A stretch of 64,000 bases of DNA from Thiothrix eikelboomii (GTDB lineage Bacteria > Pseudomonadota > Gammaproteobacteria > Thiotrichales > Thiotrichaceae). The notes under the pieces were generated by a model. The model saw nothing but the letters and a program-made list of their open reading frames with translations. It was not told where the DNA came from and made no database searches. Where the stretch lies: positions 33,307 to 97,306 of the forward strand of contig NZ_FUYB01000018.1 in the NCBI RefSeq assembly GCF_900167255.1, read 5' to 3'. Shown piece after piece: positions 34,909-43,525 of this stretch. Each line of letters begins with the position of its first letter. Positions within the stretch are counted from its first letter, which is position 1. The translations under genes were made by a program, and so were the position numbers.

Positions 34909-37900
34909 CTAAGCCATCACGCTTTGGGCAAGTTTGCGAGCCGTTGAAAAGTCGGTTTTACCACTGCCCAATTTAGGTACGGCCTCCACAGCGTAGATTT
35001 CGGCGGGAAGCATTAATGGATTCATGCCACTGTCAAGCAACTGTCGGCGGACGAGTTTTGGATCATGTTCACCGCCAAGTAGCAGCACGACTTTTTCGCC
35101 TTTTTTCTCATCAGGAAAATTCACAGCGACTAAATCTAATTCGGGTTCTTTGAGTGCCTGACGGATGGTCTGCTCCACAGCAGTAAGGCTGATCATTTCC
35201 CCGCCTAATTTAGCAAACCGTGAATAGCGGTCGACGATCGTCAAAAAGCCATCCTCATCTAAATGGCCCTTGTCGCCGGATTTATACCAGCGCTGCCCAG
35301 CAATTTCGATCACGACTTCAGCGGTTTTTTCTGGGTTTTTCAGATAACCTTTCATCACTTGCGGGCCGCCAATGAGGATCAGCCCATCCGTGCCGGTCGG
35401 TAATTGCTCCAAGCTTGCAGGGTCAACAATACGGAAGCTAGTGCCGGGTAAGGGCATGCCAACCGTGCCATCTCGGCTACCAGGTTGAACGCGCCAGCTG
35501 TTTGAGTCGAGTTTATCCGGTACATTCACGCTCGCCACGGGTGAGGTTTCGGTGGTGCCATAGCCTTCTAAAATGGTTTTATTAAAGCGCTGACTGAATA
35601 GCTGGCGGACTTCAGGGGGAAGCTTTTCCGCACCTGCCACTACATAGCGTAAGGATTCAAACATCAGTGGGTGCACTTTTTGATTGCGCGCATATAAGCG
35701 TAAAAAGGTTGCTGTGCCAAATAAAACGGTGGCTTCATAGCGTGCAATGCCTTTAGCGATATTCACAGCATCGGTCGGGTCTGGATGACAGACCAGTGGG
35801 ATGCCTTCTGATAAGGGCATCAAGGTACTCGCTAATAACCCAAAAGCATGAAAGGCGGGTAAAGTCCCCATGAGGACATCATCTTCACGGGTATTCAGCA
35901 TATCGGCAATTTGCCGCGCATTGATGGCTAAATTCCGATGCGATAATTCTACGCCTTTTGGTGCACCTTCACTGCCGCTCGAAAAGAGAATAGCTGCCGT
36001 GGCATCCCGATTAACGGGTTGCAGATAGAGTGCTTGTAGCAAGCGAGTTGGTAAGAGCACGACGGCTGTCATCGTCATGAGCAGCTGCAGTTTAGTCATC
36101 CCTGCCTTTAAATCTTCCATATAAATCAGCTGCAAATTCGGTAGAGTTGCCTCTATCTCAATACCTCGTTCTAATAATTTTTTTAGGAAGAGTCTGGAGG
36201 TATAGACCGTTTTGAGTTCGGCTTGCTCGGCTGCACTCCTTAATGCCTCGGCACTGGCAGTATAGTTCAAGTTAACCACGGTTTTGCCGAGTGTGAGTAC
36301 AGCCATATTCGCAATCGCGCTGCCACTACTGGTCGGTAGAAGTAGGCCAATATTTTGCTCATGGCTACGCTGGCGAATGATATTGGCAAACCTGAATACG
36401 GCAGTCATTAAGCGATTATTACTTAAAGGTTCACCCAAGACATCCGTTGCCCCCATCCGAAAGCTTAAGCGCTTAGCTGAGCGTACCCAACTGTCAGGAA
36501 TGGGGTCAATTAAAGAAGAATAAGCTTCCCATGAGGTAAAAGACAGGTCAAAAATATGCTGTTTTAATGCATACGCGGGTGTACTACTGGGCAGTGCTTG
36601 GCCAAAGGAGACAATAATGTCACGCTTCAACCCTGATTGACGGGTTTCACGTAAAAAACCACTAGAGCGCGAGAAGCGGCTACCCCATAAGCCATGTAAA
36701 TAAAACGGGATAATAGTCGCATCTGTGCCTTGGGCAGCTTTTTCATAGCCGCGCTTAAATTCAGACAGCTGCCCAGTACGGCTAATCGCGCCTTCTGGAA
36801 AGAGGCAGATCATTTCACCTTTTTGTAAAAGACGTGCAATTTCGGCAATGGATTCAGTGCTTGAACCGCTTGCAATCGGGATGACCCCAAATAAATCTAA
36901 CATGCCTTTCAGATACCAACGTTCGTAATAGCCGCGTTCCATCACAAAACGGACTTGGCGTGGGCAAGCCATTTGGACTAAGGCCCAGTCAATCCAACTA
37001 ATATGATTGCCCAGTAAGAGTACCCCTCCTCGCGTGGGTAGGTTTTCAAAGCCAATCACTTTTAAACGATAAGCTGCATGGAAAAAGCGACTAGCAACGA
37101 AACGCAATAAAGACTGAGGTAATTGGTAGACCGTATACATTGCGCCTGCAATCACCACTAAGCTCAATACGGTAAATAAATATTTGCTGCCAATGCCAGA
37201 CCAAGCTAAACCTAAGGTAGCGAGCAGGAAGAGCAACATCACCGTGGTGCTGACGAGGTTGTAAGCTGCCAATGCTCGGCCTAAATGTTGGCTGGGCGAG
37301 TGATATTGCATCAAGGCACTCAGCGGAACCATAAAGAATCCACCCATGATGCCAAGGAAGAGGAAATTAGCAGCTTGCAGCCAAGGATTTTCAAACCAAG
37401 TAATCAAGGCCACACTCAGCATCACCCCCAGCGCACCGACAGGGATTAAGCCGGTTTCAATATGGGTACGGGATAAACGCCCTGCCCACAGTGAACCTAA
37501 GACAATACCGATCCCCGCACAAGCCATCAGCGCTTGCACTAAAGCGACATTAGTTAGGCCTAAATACTCTTTGCTATAAGCAGGGTAGGTGGCCAAGATG
37601 ACTTGTGCCACCGCCCAGAATACGGATAAACCGACAATCGACAGCCAAATCAGTTGGTGGTTTTTCACCCATTTAAAGGTAGCTAGTCCCGTTTTGCCAC
37701 GCAAATGATCTTGCCAAATATATTTCATCTCTGGATCAGTCTCGCGGGTCAGCGGGAGTTGGTAGGCACACCAAATTTCAAAACCCGTGACCAGGACTAA
37801 TAACCAACCTAAAGGCGCAATAAATTGAAGAATTTCTTGAGGGCTAGTGAGAGTTTGCTGATCAGGTAGACGTAATTCAAAGAGAATAGAGAAACATAAA

Positions 37901-38364
37901 GTACCCAGCATAATCGCAATGGTTACAGTTGATTGGGCAAATGCATTGCCTTGAGGTAATTGCTTATCACCGAGCAGTTCTCGGATATAACCCATCTTGG
38001 CGGGTGAGTAGAAAGCACTCCGAATCGCTAATAAAAAGGTTAGGCCAAAACTAAACCAAAACCAACCAAAGTAATAACTGACCGTAATGAGCAAGACAAT
38101 TGCTAAGCCTGCCCAAGCGCTATAACGCATCACCTTCACTTTTGGGTATTTATCAGCTAGGAAGCCAGTAGGGGTGAAGAGCAAAATAAACGGCAATAAA
38201 ATCAAAGCATTGACCAAGGTCGATAAAATGACTTGCTCTTGCCCATCATAGAGTTTGAATACCGTATTTTGAATCAGGATTTTATGGCCTAAATCGACAA
38301 AGGCATTCAAAAATGCCATCGTGATAAAGACAAAAAAACCACGGGTGCGCAATACCTCCCACAT
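34909..38364 (-). CDS. aas: Fused lysophospholipid transporter / 2-acyl-GPE acyltransferase / acyl-ACP synthetase (LplT-Aas type)
   Basis: 1151 residues from ATG 38364, chosen because GGAGGA lies 7 nt upstream (an ATG at 38379 overlaps that box). Three parts follow. A major-facilitator LplT-like transporter spans about 1-420 with roughly twelve membrane segments. A PlsC domain has NHISWIDW (H-x4-D, near 450) and FPEGAISRTG (near 525). An AMP-binding acyl-ACP synthetase has ILFSSGSEGAPKGVELSH (near 765) and YGTTETSP. In E. coli these are two proteins, LplT and Aas, which import and re-acylate lysophosphatidylethanolamine at the inner membrane. The gene stands alone, ending 16 nt from convergent recC. 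Confidence 0.93.
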   Translation of the reverse strand: MWEVLRTRGFFVFITMAFLNAFVDLGHKILIQNTVFKLYDGQEQVILSTLVNALILLPFILLFTPTGFLADKYPKVKVMRYSAWAGLAIVLLITVSYYFGWFWFSFGLTFLLAIRSAFYSPAKMGYIRELLGDKQLPQGNAFAQSTVTIAIMLGTLCFSILFELRLPDQQTLTSPQEILQFIAPLGWLLVLVTGFEIWCAYQLPLTRETDPEMKYIWQDHLRGKTGLATFKWVKNHQLIWLSIVGLSVFWAVAQVILATYPAYSKEYLGLTNVALVQALMACAGIGIVLGSLWAGRLSRTHIETGLIPVGALGVMLSVALITWFENPWLQAANFLFLGIMGGFFMVPLSALMQYHSPSQHLGRALAAYNLVSTTVMLLFLLATLGLAWSGIGSKYLFTVLSLVVIAGAMYTVYQLPQSLLRFVASRFFHAAYRLKVIGFENLPTRGGVLLLGNHISWIDWALVQMACPRQVRFVMERGYYERWYLKGMLDLFGVIPIASGSSTESIAEIARLLQKGEMICLFPEGAISRTGQLSEFKRGYEKAAQGTDATIIPFYLHGLWGSRFSRSSGFLRETRQSGLKRDIIVSFGQALPSSTPAYALKQHIFDLSFTSWEAYSSLIDPIPDSWVRSAKRLSFRMGATDVLGEPLSNNRLMTAVFRFANIIRQRSHEQNIGLLLPTSSGSAIANMAVLTLGKTVVNLNYTASAEALRSAAEQAELKTVYTSRLFLKKLLERGIEIEATLPNLQLIYMEDLKAGMTKLQLLMTMTAVVLLPTRLLQALYLQPVNRDATAAILFSSGSEGAPKGVELSHRNLAINARQIADMLNTREDDVLMGTLPAFHAFGLLASTLMPLSEGIPLVCHPDPTDAVNIAKGIARYEATVLFGTATFLRLYARNQKVHPLMFESLRYVVAGAEKLPPEVRQLFSQRFNKTILEGYGTTETSPVASVNVPDKLDSNSWRVQPGSRDGTVGMPLPGTSFRIVDPASLEQLPTGTDGLILIGGPQVMKGYLKNPEKTAEVVIEIAGQRWYKSGDKGHLDEDGFLTIVDRYSRFAKLGGEMISLTAVEQTIRQALKEPELDLVAVNFPDEKKGEKVVLLLGGEHDPKLVRRQLLDSGMNPLMLPAEIYAVEAVPKLGSGKTDFSTARKLAQSVMA

Positions 38365-38535
38365 GGGGTCGTCCTCCAAAATTAGCGAGCTATTTTATCA
38401 ACCTGCACACCATACGATGTTTTGAGTGCTTGCACCAATCGAATGAGTGGAGTAGCTAATAATGATACAGTGAGTCTTGTTTAATGAGTCTTATTTTTTG
38501 TGTAATGGTGCGTGATCGACCCGCCAATTGAGGCG

Positions 38536-39909
38536 CTACCAAAACCTGACACCTTGTTGTTGTAACTCCTGTTGAATCAAACTCACGGATAAAGCCCGCA
38601 GATTGACTTGATGCTTTAAAGACAAAGCCGCTGCAATCCCAGCACCTTGCCCCATCACTGCACAACATGCCATGTTCCGCGTTGCTGCATGCGCTACCTT
38701 ATCCCCGCCCGTCGAGCGTCCGGCAATTAACAGGTTATCGACTTTGCTAGGTAACAGATTGCGGTAAGGAATTTGAAAATAACGCCCCGTGGTCGGGAGT
38801 ATTAAAATTCCATAGCCGTCAATAAATTCAGGGAAGATGCCAATCGCATCCTCGAAACGTCCTTGCTCACGCACATCTTGTTCAGTCATGTGGTAAATCG
38901 TATTGACTTTGCGCGTATCACGGATGCCTAAAGTCATCCCGAAATTGCGTAACCGTGCTTGTTCACAGCCGGGCATAAAGTGCCGTAAGGCTTCAATAGC
39001 CAGCATGGTTTGCCGACGGCCTTCCATTTCAAAAAAAGTCAGATCATCAGGATCAGTGCCATCACAGTTCGCTAAATGCACCAGATTCATATAAGTCAGC
39101 TCACCGGAATCATGTGCTGCTCCCCACGTCCCACCAATCGTACTTAAATGTGCAGGGATAATGCCGGCTTTCATGGCTTGCTCAAAGGGCTTACGCAAGA
39201 AGGGTGAATACATCGCGTCTTCCTTACCCGAGGTTTCAATTTTCCACTCCCCGCCCGACCAGTCACGATAGGTTTGTGGATCGGCTTTGACTGCCGCCAT
39301 AAAGCGCTTTTTATCCACCCCAGACATATGAAACATCACTGAAGCGGCTTGCATTTCTTCTTTGGGAGTCAAACGGGTCGGGACACCGGCTAAATGCGCG
39401 ACATCCGCATCACCGCTGGCATCAATCACCCGCTGGGCGAGGATAGCCTCCCGGCCTGCTTTGGATTCGGTAATCACACCAACGATACGCTCACCCTTCA
39501 TAATCGGTGCTACAAAAAGGCGATGCAGCATGGGGTGAATGCCTGCTTCTTGTACCAGTTGATCCGCAACGACTTTGAAACCTTCTGCATCAATTTCGTA
39601 GGAGTCCGATTGAGATTCAGGCACTGCCGCCCCCATCGCATACGCACGCAACTCCAGTTCGCGGCCAATGCCATTGGCCTCAACCGTAGCAGCATGGCGA
39701 TACCAAGCCATACCCTCGACCCCTACGGTGGTGATATTGCCACCAAAACAGCCGAAGCGTTCTAGCAAAGTCACTGCTACACCTGTACGCGCCGCCGCGA
39801 GAGCCGCTGCCAAGCCTGCAGGCCCTGAGCCTATGACGAGTACCTCAGTTTGATGAATAATCTCAAGCTGGCGAGCAGGTTCAGTAATTGTTCTTGGTAA
39901 TTGTTCCAA
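38536..39909 (-). CDS. FAD-dependent oxidoreductase (FAD_oxidored family)
   Basis: 457 residues. It has VLVIGSGPAGLAAALAAARTG (trimmed: GSGPAG at about residue 27) and LLERFGCFGGNITTVGVEG, the signature of the FAD_oxidored group. The C-terminal FAD contact is LLIAGRSTGGDKVAHAATRN with MGQGAGIAAAL. An internal IDASGDADVAHLAGVP loop matches the same family. Substrates of this group are mostly unknown; some act on side chains of carboxylates or amines. It follows the ABC importer operon by 23 nt in the same direction, so it may act on the imported compound. No signal peptide is present, so it is cytoplasmic. The name gives no precise reaction. Confidence 0.85.
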   Translation of the reverse strand: MEQLPRTITEPARQLEIIHQTEVLVIGSGPAGLAAALAAARTGVAVTLLERFGCFGGNITTVGVEGMAWYRHAATVEANGIGRELELRAYAMGAAVPESQSDSYEIDAEGFKVVADQLVQEAGIHPMLHRLFVAPIMKGERIVGVITESKAGREAILAQRVIDASGDADVAHLAGVPTRLTPKEEMQAASVMFHMSGVDKKRFMAAVKADPQTYRDWSGGEWKIETSGKEDAMYSPFLRKPFEQAMKAGIIPAHLSTIGGTWGAAHDSGELTYMNLVHLANCDGTDPDDLTFFEMEGRRQTMLAIEALRHFMPGCEQARLRNFGMTLGIRDTRKVNTIYHMTEQDVREQGRFEDAIGIFPEFIDGYGILILPTTGRYFQIPYRNLLPSKVDNLLIAGRSTGGDKVAHAATRNMACCAVMGQGAGIAAALSLKHQVNLRALSVSLIQQELQQQGVRFW

Positions 39910-39932
39910 GTGGGTTGACTCTCATAAACTTC

Positions 39933-41585
39933 TTAGCTGCGCGATTCTCTTTGAGCAATTAGCTGTTTCATCCAATCGGGGTTCATCTGTGGCACCGAAG
40001 CGAGCAGTTTTTCGGTGTACTCAGGATAGGGCGGCGAAAAAATCTTGTCCTTGCTACCTTGCTCAACAATTTTGCCTTTTAACATGACCACCACTTCATC
40101 CGAAATCGCTTTTACGGTGGCAAGGTCATGGGTAATAAACATATAAGCCAAGTTTAATTCGCGCTGTAAGCGATCTAATAAGCGTAGAATACCTTCGGCG
40201 ACTAATTGATCTAAAGCTGAAGTCACTTCATCACAAATAATACATTGTGGTTCGGCAGCTAAAGCGCGAGCAATACAGATTCGCTGCTTTTGCCCACCGG
40301 ATAATTCACTTGGGAAACGGTCAATAAACTGATCAGGATTAAGTTCAATCATTGCTAACAATTCGCGGGTTCGTGTTTCGACTTGTTGGCTATCCATGCC
40401 TAAATAAAAGCTGAGGGGGCGACCAATAATCTCCCGAACCCGTTGGCGTGGATTAATCGCTGTATCCGCCATTTGATAAATCATCTGTACTTGTCGGAGC
40501 TGGTCTTTACTGCGCTGGCGATAATCTGGTGGTAGCGCTTGACCTTGAAAGAGCACTTGGCCTAAACGGGGTGGTAATAGCCCGGTGATAACTCGCGCCG
40601 TGGTACTTTTACCGCTACCGGATTCACCGACCACGGAGACGGTTTGCCCCCGCTGCAAGTCAAAACTAATCTCATGCAAAATATCCAAGACACCATAAGC
40701 GGCAGTTACATTTTGTACACTGATGATTGGCTGAGTGGCCTGCTGTTGAGTCTTTAAAACAGAGGTTTTACGGAAGGAGCGTACAGCCCATAGGGACTTA
40801 GTATAGGCCTGTTTGGGGTTAGCCAGCATCACGCGAGTAGGGGCTTCTTCCACTAATTCACCATAGCGTAGCACCATAATCCGATCAGCCATTTGTGCGA
40901 CTACCGCTAGGTCATGCGTGATATAAATCGCAGCAGTATTAAATTGTTCGACAATATCTTTCATGGTCATCAGCACTTCGATTTGTGTGGTGACATCCAA
41001 AGCCGTGGTAGGCTCGTCGAAAATGATTAAATCGGGGCGGCAAGACATCGCCATCGCCGTCATCGCCCGTTGCAGTTGCCCACCCGAGACTTGATGAGGA
41101 TAACGAAAGCCAATCTGTTCAGGCTCAGGCAGCTGCAATTTACTGTATAAATCTTTGGCATCCGCATAAGCCTCCGCTTTGCTGCTTTTATGATGTTGCA
41201 CCGGAATTTCAGCAAACTGATCAATCAGCTTATGGGCTGGATTAAACGAGGCTGCGGCACTTTGCGCAACATAAGCAATACGGACTCCGCGCAAAGCTTG
41301 CTTTTTCTCTTCACTCGCGGTGAGCATATCAATGCCATCGAAGGTAATCCTGCCACCTGAAAAACGGCAACCCGGCTTCACATAGCCCATCGCAGCAATG
41401 CCCAGCGTGGATTTGCCAGCGCCAGATTCACCGATTAAACCTAAGACTTCACCGCGATGCAGGGTGAGATCAATGCCTTTAATGATTTCGTGCCATTGAT
41501 CATCGCGTCGACCATCAATCCGTAGGTCGCGCATTTCTAACAAGACCTCATGATCATCATTGGCTGCTGGAGTATTATTGGCCAT
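39933..41585 (-). CDS. Fused dual ATPase of an oligopeptide-type ABC importer (DppD-DppF)
   Basis: 550 residues with two complete ABC domains. The first has GESGAGKSTLG (near 55), VSGGQLQRAMTAMAMS and LIIFDEPTTALDVTTQ. The second has GESGSGKSTTARVI (near 320), LSGGQKQRICIARALA and IICDEVTSALDQL. Each ends with the oligopeptide-type C-terminal region. In most systems DppD and DppF are separate; here they are one chain. It overlaps the DppC-like gene by 11 nt and powers the importer encoded upstream in transcription order. Both ATP sites look intact. Confidence 0.93.
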   Translation of the reverse strand: MANNTPAANDDHEVLLEMRDLRIDGRRDDQWHEIIKGIDLTLHRGEVLGLIGESGAGKSTLGIAAMGYVKPGCRFSGGRITFDGIDMLTASEEKKQALRGVRIAYVAQSAAASFNPAHKLIDQFAEIPVQHHKSSKAEAYADAKDLYSKLQLPEPEQIGFRYPHQVSGGQLQRAMTAMAMSCRPDLIIFDEPTTALDVTTQIEVLMTMKDIVEQFNTAAIYITHDLAVVAQMADRIMVLRYGELVEEAPTRVMLANPKQAYTKSLWAVRSFRKTSVLKTQQQATQPIISVQNVTAAYGVLDILHEISFDLQRGQTVSVVGESGSGKSTTARVITGLLPPRLGQVLFQGQALPPDYRQRSKDQLRQVQMIYQMADTAINPRQRVREIIGRPLSFYLGMDSQQVETRTRELLAMIELNPDQFIDRFPSELSGGQKQRICIARALAAEPQCIICDEVTSALDQLVAEGILRLLDRLQRELNLAYMFITHDLATVKAISDEVVVMLKGKIVEQGSKDKIFSPPYPEYTEKLLASVPQMNPDWMKQLIAQRESRS

Positions 41586-42483
41586 CTTTTAATCCACTGG
41601 TTTTGTGTAAGAACCAATCTACAATGAAATTCACACCAATAGTGAGTAAGGCAATCGCCCCGGCGGGTAGCAAGGGGGTTATATCGCCATAGGAAATCAG
41701 TGTGGCATTATCGCGTACCATACTGCCCCAATCGGCTGTCGGTGGTTGAATCCCCAAGCCTAAAAAGCTTAAAGCCGCAATCGTCAGAAAGACAAAGCAA
41801 AAGCGTAAGCCAAACTCAGCCACTAAAGGTGGCATAATATTGGGCAAAACTTCGCGCAGGGTGATCCAGCCTAAACCTTCACCGCGTAAACGAGCAGCCT
41901 CTACATAATCCATGACCACTACATTCAGACTGACTGCCCGCGCTAAGCGAAACACCCGAGTTGAATCGAGTACCGCAATAATAATAATCAGCACTGGAAT
42001 CGAAGTACCGAAAATGGTCAACAGCAATAAAGAGAAAATCAGGGAAGGAATCGCCATCAAGACATCGACAAACCGACTCATGAGTTGATCAGCCCAGCCC
42101 CCTAAAATAGCCGCTAAGATTCCTGTCATGCCACCGATCAAAAAGGCGAGTAAGGTGGTGATCAAGGCAATACCTATCGTATTACGTGCACCATAGAGCA
42201 AACGGGTGAGCATATCACGGCCTAAGTTATCCGTACCGAGTGGGTATTTATCACCCCAAAGTTCAAATGGGCCACCCACGATTTCAGATTCGCCATAAGG
42301 GGTTAACCAAGGTGCAAAGAGCGCTACAAAAATATAACTAAGCACAATCAGCATGCCAAGTTTGGCACTCAGTGGGGATTTCCATAATTCGCGTAGGGCG
42401 CGCTTAAACTTACTCGGGCGTGCTGCTGGGGGCGGTTCGGTGAATGGCTCTAGTTGAGAGTCAGAGGATGAGTGGGTAGTCAT
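41575..42483 (-). CDS. ABC importer permease, DppC/OppC type
   Basis: 302 residues. A polar N-terminus (about 1-35) with proline-rich ending is followed by about six membrane segments and the OppC_N and BPD_transp_1 layout. LGTDNLGRDMLTRLLYGARN is at about residues 76-95, and the EAA-loop DYVEAARLRGEGLGWITLREV lies near 193-213 (AARLRGEG core). It pairs with the DppB-like permease, whose stop overlaps this start by ATGA. Substrates of the family include di- and oligopeptides, nickel, opines and sugars. The neighbouring FAD oxidoreductase and choline-sulfatase suggest an amine-type compound, but this is inference. Confidence 0.92.
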   Translation of the reverse strand: MTTHSSSDSQLEPFTEPPPAARPSKFKRALRELWKSPLSAKLGMLIVLSYIFVALFAPWLTPYGESEIVGGPFELWGDKYPLGTDNLGRDMLTRLLYGARNTIGIALITTLLAFLIGGMTGILAAILGGWADQLMSRFVDVLMAIPSLIFSLLLLTIFGTSIPVLIIIIAVLDSTRVFRLARAVSLNVVVMDYVEAARLRGEGLGWITLREVLPNIMPPLVAEFGLRFCFVFLTIAALSFLGLGIQPPTADWGSMVRDNATLISYGDITPLLPAGAIALLTIGVNFIVDWFLHKTSGLKDGQ

Positions 42484-43436
42484 TTTGGATGCAATAACCT
42501 TGGGTTAGTGGCAATAGAAAGAATATCGGCGGTTAAATTCAAGAGCACATAAGTTGCAGCAAAGATAATGCTACACGCTTGCACCACGGGAATATCTCGC
42601 TTCTGTACAGAGTCAACAATCAGCTGACCCAAGCCGGGATAAACGAAGACCACTTCGACAATCACCACCCCTACAATTAAATAGGCTAAGTTCAAAGCCA
42701 CCACATTCACAATCGGTGCCCACGCATTCGGCAAGGCATGATGGATAATAATGTGGGAGCGACTTAAACCTTTAAACTGAGCCATTTCGATATAAGGGCT
42801 AGCCATGAGATTAATAATGGCTGCCCGCGTCATGCGCATCATGTGAGCCATCACCACCAGTGTAAGCGTGAGTGCAGGTAGAAAGACTTTGTGCAGACGT
42901 TCTAATAACGGTGTGTCAGGGCTAACATCGGAGAGGCTCGGAAACCAACCTAATTGCACCGAAAAGACCAGAATCAAAATATAAGCGACAAAAAACTCTG
43001 GAAATGAAATCGAAGCTAAAGTCAGTACATTAATGCTGCGATCAAACCAACTATTCCGATATAAAGCGGCTAAGATCCCTAAGATTAAAGATAAGGGAAC
43101 TGCAATCACCGCAGCCACTAAAGCGAGAAAAAAAGTATTCGCTAGCCGTACTCCGATTAACTCAGAAATCTCTCGGCCATTCGCTAAGGATTTACCAAAG
43201 TCACCCTGAGCAATATTGGCTAACCAATGGAAATAACGAGTCGGTGCTGATTGCTCTAAACCTAACTCTTTGCGACAAGCTGCTAGGGTGGATTCGGTTG
43301 CAGATTGGCCTTGGAGTGCTTGGCAAAGATCGCCGGGTAAGAGTTCAACACCCAAAAAGATAATCAAGGAGACAGCAAATAAAACTAAAACCCCTAAACC
43401 GAGGCGCTCGAGAATTAAACGTATAATAGACAACAT
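42480..43436 (-). CDS. ABC importer permease, DppB/OppB type
   Basis: 318 residues with about six membrane segments. N-terminal GVELLPGDLCQALQG matches the DppB LPGDP region in altered form and has the usual following ACRKELGLEQSAPTRYFHWL segment. ISFPEFFVAYILILVFSV lies near residue 142, and the EAA loop YIEMAQFKGLSRSHIIIHHA near 203-222. It forms the transmembrane channel together with the DppC-like protein. It overlaps dppC by 4 nt. A strong hairpin lies between it and the binding-protein gene, which is commonly used to raise binding-protein levels over permeases. Confidence 0.92.
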   Translation of the reverse strand: MLSIIRLILERLGLGVLVLFAVSLIIFLGVELLPGDLCQALQGQSATESTLAACRKELGLEQSAPTRYFHWLANIAQGDFGKSLANGREISELIGVRLANTFFLALVAAVIAVPLSLILGILAALYRNSWFDRSINVLTLASISFPEFFVAYILILVFSVQLGWFPSLSDVSPDTPLLERLHKVFLPALTLTLVVMAHMMRMTRAAIINLMASPYIEMAQFKGLSRSHIIIHHALPNAWAPIVNVVALNLAYLIVGVVIVEVVFVYPGLGQLIVDSVQKRDIPVVQACSIIFAATYVLLNLTADILSIATNPRLLHPK

Positions 43437-43473
43437 AGGCTAGGGCTCCCTATCAAAGCACCTGCTCTGGATT

Positions 43474-43496
43474 TCTCCCTCTAAATCAGAGGGAGA
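43474..43496 (-). terminator. Hairpin between binding-protein and permease genes (attenuator or mRNA-end stabiliser)
   Basis: Perfect 9-bp stem TCTCCCTCT / AGAGGGAGA with a 5-nt loop. It lies in the 89-bp gap after the periplasmic binding-protein gene. On the minus strand it is followed by AAATCC rather than a U-run, so a classic Rho-independent terminator is unlikely. Protection of the upstream message or a dispersed repeat is more probable. Confidence 0.55.
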
Positions 43497-43525
43497 GGCG
43501 AACTCACTGTGGTTAAAAGCTAGAC

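Noticed and set aside
43474..43496. Canonical Rho-independent terminator
   Set aside because: The minus-strand sequence after the stem is AAATCC instead of a T-run, and the permease genes downstream need read-through.
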